Shown piece after piece: positions 38,774 to 40,441 of a stretch of DNA of 40,441 bases. Under the pieces are notes generated by a model. The model had not been told where the DNA came from. It searched no databases and worked only from the letters and a program-made list of their open reading frames with translations. The DNA comes from a virus. How positions within the stretch are numbered: the first letter of the stretch is position 1; each line of letters opens with the position of its first letter. The position numbers were made by a program, and so were the translations under genes. Location: positions 1 through 40,441 of IMG/VR virus record IMGVR_UViG_3300047550_001415. One strand, 5' to 3'.

Positions 38774-40441
38774 GTTACGTTGACGCAATTCACGATAGAG
38801 ATAGTGATAGGATATTTGTTGTAGAACGCCAGCCTAACGGTAAGCGTACATACAACGAATTTCCTGCCAACTATACTTTCTACTATACCGATAATAAAGG
38901 CAAGTATCGCAGTATCTATGGCGAGCCACTATCACGCTTCAGCACTCGCAAACGTAGTGAATTTGAAAAAGAAAAACGTATCCATAGTAATAAGAAACTG
39001 TATGAATCGGACATCAACGTGGTGTTCCGTTGTCTAAGTGAAAACTACTTAGGCAAAGAGCCTCCAAAACTCCATACAGTTTTCTTTGACATTGAGGTAG
39101 ATTTCGATCCGGAAAAGGGATTTAGCCCCACTAATGATCCATTCAATCCAGTGACTGCTATCTCAATGTACTTGGATTGGCAAGATACACTTGTCACACT
39201 TGCGATTCCCCCCAAGCACATGAGCGATGAGACTGCCCATGACCTAACTAAAGACTTCCCAAATACAATCTTGTTCCGTAGCGAGATTGAAATGTTTGAG
39301 ACATTCTTTGAATTAATCAAAGACGCAGACATTCTCACTGGCTGGAACTCAGAAGGATATGATATTCCATATATGGTTAATCGTGTCACAAGAGTGATGA
39401 GCAAAGATGATACGCGCAAGTTCTGTTTGCTTGGTCAAGTGCCTAAGCCACGTGAGTATGAACGTTTTGGTAAGACTGAAACGACATATGATCTTGTTGG
39501 TCGTGTACACATGGACTATCTACAGTTGTATAAGAAGTACAACTATGAATCAAGGCATAGTTATAGCCTTGATGCGATTGGTGAAATGGAAGTTGGTGAG
39601 CGCAAGACACAATATGAAGGTACGCTTGATCAACTATACAACAAAGACTTCAAGACATTCTTGGAGTACAACAGACAAGATACGATGTTGCTTGTCAAGA
39701 TACACAACAAACTAAAGTTCCTTGATCTTGCTAACGCACTGGCACATGAGAATACTGTATTGTTACCAACTGTTATGGGCTCGGTAGCTATGATTGAAAT
39801 GGCTGTGATGAATGAAGCGCATGAGCGCGGCATGATGGTTCCCGACAAGAAAAAGAATAGCAGCGATGGCGAAATGGCAGCAGCAGGTGCATATGTCGCT
39901 GTGCCAAAGAAAGGTATACATGAATGGGTAGGTGCAGTTGACATCAACAGTCTGTATCCTAGTGCGATTCGTACACTTAATATGGCGCCAGAAACAATTG
40001 TTGGTCAAGTACGTCAGACACTAACCGAGCAACATCTAAAAGATAAGGCACGTAAACTTGCCAGTGAAAAGGCGCGTTACGATGAAGATGACGAAGTTGA
40101 AATGAGTTCGTTACTCTGGGAAGGCATGTTCGGTACACTTGAGTACGAAGCCATTATGAATCAAGAACGTGGCACTATGCTCACAGTTGATTTTGAAAGT
40201 GGGGATAGCGTAGAAATGAGTGCTGCTGAAGTTTGGAAGATGATCTATGACAGCAACAAGCCCTATATTCTTTCAGCAAATGGTACGATCTTCCGTAGCG
40301 ATAATGAAGGTGTCATTCCCGGTTTGTTGACACGCTGGTATAGTGATCGTAAAGACATGCAGAAGAAACTCAAAGAGTCTACAACTAAGGAAGATATTGA
40401 GTATTGGGATAAACGTCAGTTAGTTCGTAAGATTTTGTTGA
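38770..40441 (+). CDS. 43: DNA polymerase gp43, family B (3' end outside window)
   Basis: 557 codons are visible from ATG 38770, which overlaps the SGNH stop; the frame is open to the window end. The 3'-5' exonuclease motifs are Exo I FFDIEV (D107, E109), Exo II WNSEGYDIPY (D198) and Exo III YNRQDTM (D304). Polymerase motif A is AVDINSLYPSAIR, with D391. Spacing follows T4 gp43 (D112/E114, D219, D324, D408). Motifs B and C lie beyond the window. This is the replicative polymerase, working with gp44 and the clamp. The last visible residues (KRQLVRKILL) suggest motif B follows soon. Confidence 0.95.
   Translation, partial: MSYVDAIHDRDSDRIFVVERQPNGKRTYNEFPANYTFYYTDNKGKYRSIYGEPLSRFSTRKRSEFEKEKRIHSNKKLYESDINVVFRCLSENYLGKEPPKLHTVFFDIEVDFDPEKGFSPTNDPFNPVTAISMYLDWQDTLVTLAIPPKHMSDETAHDLTKDFPNTILFRSEIEMFETFFELIKDADILTGWNSEGYDIPYMVNRVTRVMSKDDTRKFCLLGQVPKPREYERFGKTETTYDLVGRVHMDYLQLYKKYNYESRHSYSLDAIGEMEVGERKTQYEGTLDQLYNKDFKTFLEYNRQDTMLLVKIHNKLKFLDLANALAHENTVLLPTVMGSVAMIEMAVMNEAHERGMMVPDKKKNSSDGEMAAAGAYVAVPKKGIHEWVGAVDINSLYPSAIRTLNMAPETIVGQVRQTLTEQHLKDKARKLASEKARYDEDDEVEMSSLLWEGMFGTLEYEAIMNQERGTMLTVDFESGDSVEMSAAEVWKMIYDSNKPYILSANGTIFRSDNEGVIPGLLTRWYSDRKDMQKKLKESTTKEDIEYWDKRQLVRKILL

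Overview
The window is a densely packed, AT-rich stretch of a large T4-like myovirus genome. It carries a gp43-type family B DNA polymerase, a gp44 clamp loader, a DsbA-like DNA-binding protein, PhoH, fibre genes and T4-like late promoter motifs (NATAAATA, here mostly GATAAATACT). Gene content (GroES, PhoH, He_PIG and collagen-like fibre proteins, small Cys-rich modules) resembles marine or freshwater pelagic myophages. The host cannot be named from sequence. Nearly all genes lie on the + strand with ATGA or TAATG overlaps. Two segments run on the - strand: phoH (9670-10440) and a three-gene operon (35175-37790). No tRNA, IS element or CRISPR was seen.

Layout. 1-5351: fibre/adhesin genes (collagen-like fibre, Ig-like protein, third structural protein). 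5355-7019: small conserved unknowns plus a short DnaE-like fragment. 7021-15108: replication and protein-quality-control genes (GroES-like, Bax-inhibitor-1-like, gp44, PhoH, DnaJ-like, ClpA-like) mixed with conserved unknowns and a holin-like protein. 15083-18108: small structural proteins, an HxGH nucleotidyltransferase and a GT-A glycosyltransferase, ending at a clear rho-independent terminator. 18163-27470: late-promoter-driven genes. Many encode proteins starting with a short M-[KR]-x-x-[DE]-[FILV]-x-x-E peptide like the T4 capsid-targeting sequence, fused to a methyltransferase-like fold, a P-loop kinase, an ASCH plus kinase-fold fusion and Cys modules. A Dps and a sulfotransferase sit among them. 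27474-34312: a 2OG-Fe oxygenase, three exported proteins (a nuclease and two low-complexity proteins), small unknowns and an HExxH metallopeptidase that also has the capsid-targeting-like N-terminus. 34351-35188: TilS-like lysidine synthase and a small unknown. 35175-37790 (-): a PHP-less DnaE-like polymerase, an unknown and a class I glutamine-amidotransferase-like protein. 37920-40441: DsbA-like protein, SGNH hydrolase and gp43, which runs off the end.

The most interesting hypotheses are: (1) a set of enzymes that may be packaged in the head and injected with the DNA; (2) a second, bacterial-type (family C) polymerase core next to the T4-type polymerase; (3) a phage proteostasis set (GroES, DnaJ, ClpA without ClpP, BI-1/YccA-like) that could retarget host ClpP and FtsH; (4) a minimal TilS in a genome that uses the AUA codon often. 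All functional calls come from reading motifs by eye. No database search was possible.
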